This document shows positions 5,321-5,355 of a stretch of 5,355 nucleotides of DNA, in pieces. The notes beneath the pieces are model-generated. The model was not told the origin of the DNA. It made no database searches and saw nothing but the letters and a program-made list of their open reading frames with translations. Within the stretch, counting starts at the first letter, position 1, and each line of letters begins with the position of its first letter. This DNA comes from an uncultured Verrucomicrobiota bacterium. Its GTDB lineage: Bacteria; Verrucomicrobiota; Kiritimatiellia; RFP12; UBA1067. The stretch is taken from assembly GCA_946615275.1 (NCBI GenBank), contig CAMOHV010000120.1, positions 1 through 5,355 of the forward strand, given 5' to 3'. The position numbers were made by a program, and so were the translations under genes.

Positions 5321-5355
5321 GAATGCAACCCCTCTGCGAAGCGGGGGTTGCATTC
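5321..5355. terminator. Perfect 12-bp inverted repeat at the right edge
   Basis: GAATGCAACCCC (5321-5332) and GGGGTTGCATTC (5344-5355) are perfect reverse complements around an 11-nt loop in which GC-gaa-GC can pair further. On the minus strand the stem is followed by ACTCTGTCTTTTC, a weak T-run. It could therefore terminate a gene entering from beyond the right edge, insulating the operon promoter. It may also act for a plus-strand transcript, or be an extragenic palindromic repeat; the sequence beyond the edge would decide. Confidence 0.5.

Noticed and set aside
5224..5328. 35-residue N-terminal extension of the ThuA protein from the ATG at 5328
   Set aside because: It would place the signal peptide internally, begins within the inverted repeat and upstream of the predicted promoter, and has no ribosome site.
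4454..5353. 299-codon minus-strand frame
   Set aside because: It is a shifted reading of the propeller region starting inside the right-edge inverted repeat. It has an Arg-rich composition and conflicts with the clear ThuA start.

Overview
The window looks like chromosomal DNA from a GC-rich bacterium of the Planctomycetota-Verrucomicrobiota-Chlamydiota (PVC) group, possibly Kiritimatiellota, Lentisphaerota or another Verrucomicrobiota-like lineage. This rests on the gene content: DUF1501, DUF1549/DUF1553 and propeller-ThuA proteins are greatly expanded in that group. The low-complexity heptad spacers point the same way, but the genus cannot be read from the sequence.

Layout, all genes on the minus strand and so read right to left. 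(1) 5224-5355 is the upstream control region. It holds a perfect 12-bp inverted repeat ending exactly at the window edge, then an extended -10 promoter (TGCTATAAT) and a strong Shine-Dalgarno. (2) 3484-5223 encodes an exported 579-aa protein with an N-terminal PQQ/WD40-like beta-propeller and a C-terminal ThuA domain. (3) 2097-3455 encodes a compact 452-aa DUF1549/DUF1553 protein with a Tat plus lipobox signal. (4) 920-2095 encodes a 391-aa DUF1501 protein (alkaline phosphatase/sulfatase-like fold family) with no signal peptide. (5) 98-919 is a roughly 820-bp spacer with no convincing gene. It is packed with heptad tandem repeats, hairpins, a purine-rich element bounded by inverted repeats, and a possible degraded membrane-anchor reading frame. 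(6) 1-97 is the start of another minus-strand gene running off the left edge. It is probably a membrane protein, and a near-consensus sigma70-type promoter lies so close that the mRNA would be almost leaderless.

Genes (2)-(4) form a tight operon with gaps of 28 nt and 1 nt; the last pair has a TGA-C-ATG junction suggesting translational coupling. DUF1501 and DUF1549/DUF1553 proteins are classic neighbours in PVC genomes, often near carbohydrate or sulfated-polysaccharide degradation genes, but their biochemical role is not established. ThuA-like domains are linked to sugar metabolism. The reasonable inference is a three-part envelope module for carbohydrate or sulfated-glycan use.

The most unusual points are the arrangement of export signals (Tat-lipoprotein signal on the DUF1553 partner, none on DUF1501), the absence of any CxxCH motif in the DUF1549 half, and the heptad repeat that supplies the stop codon of the DUF1501 gene.
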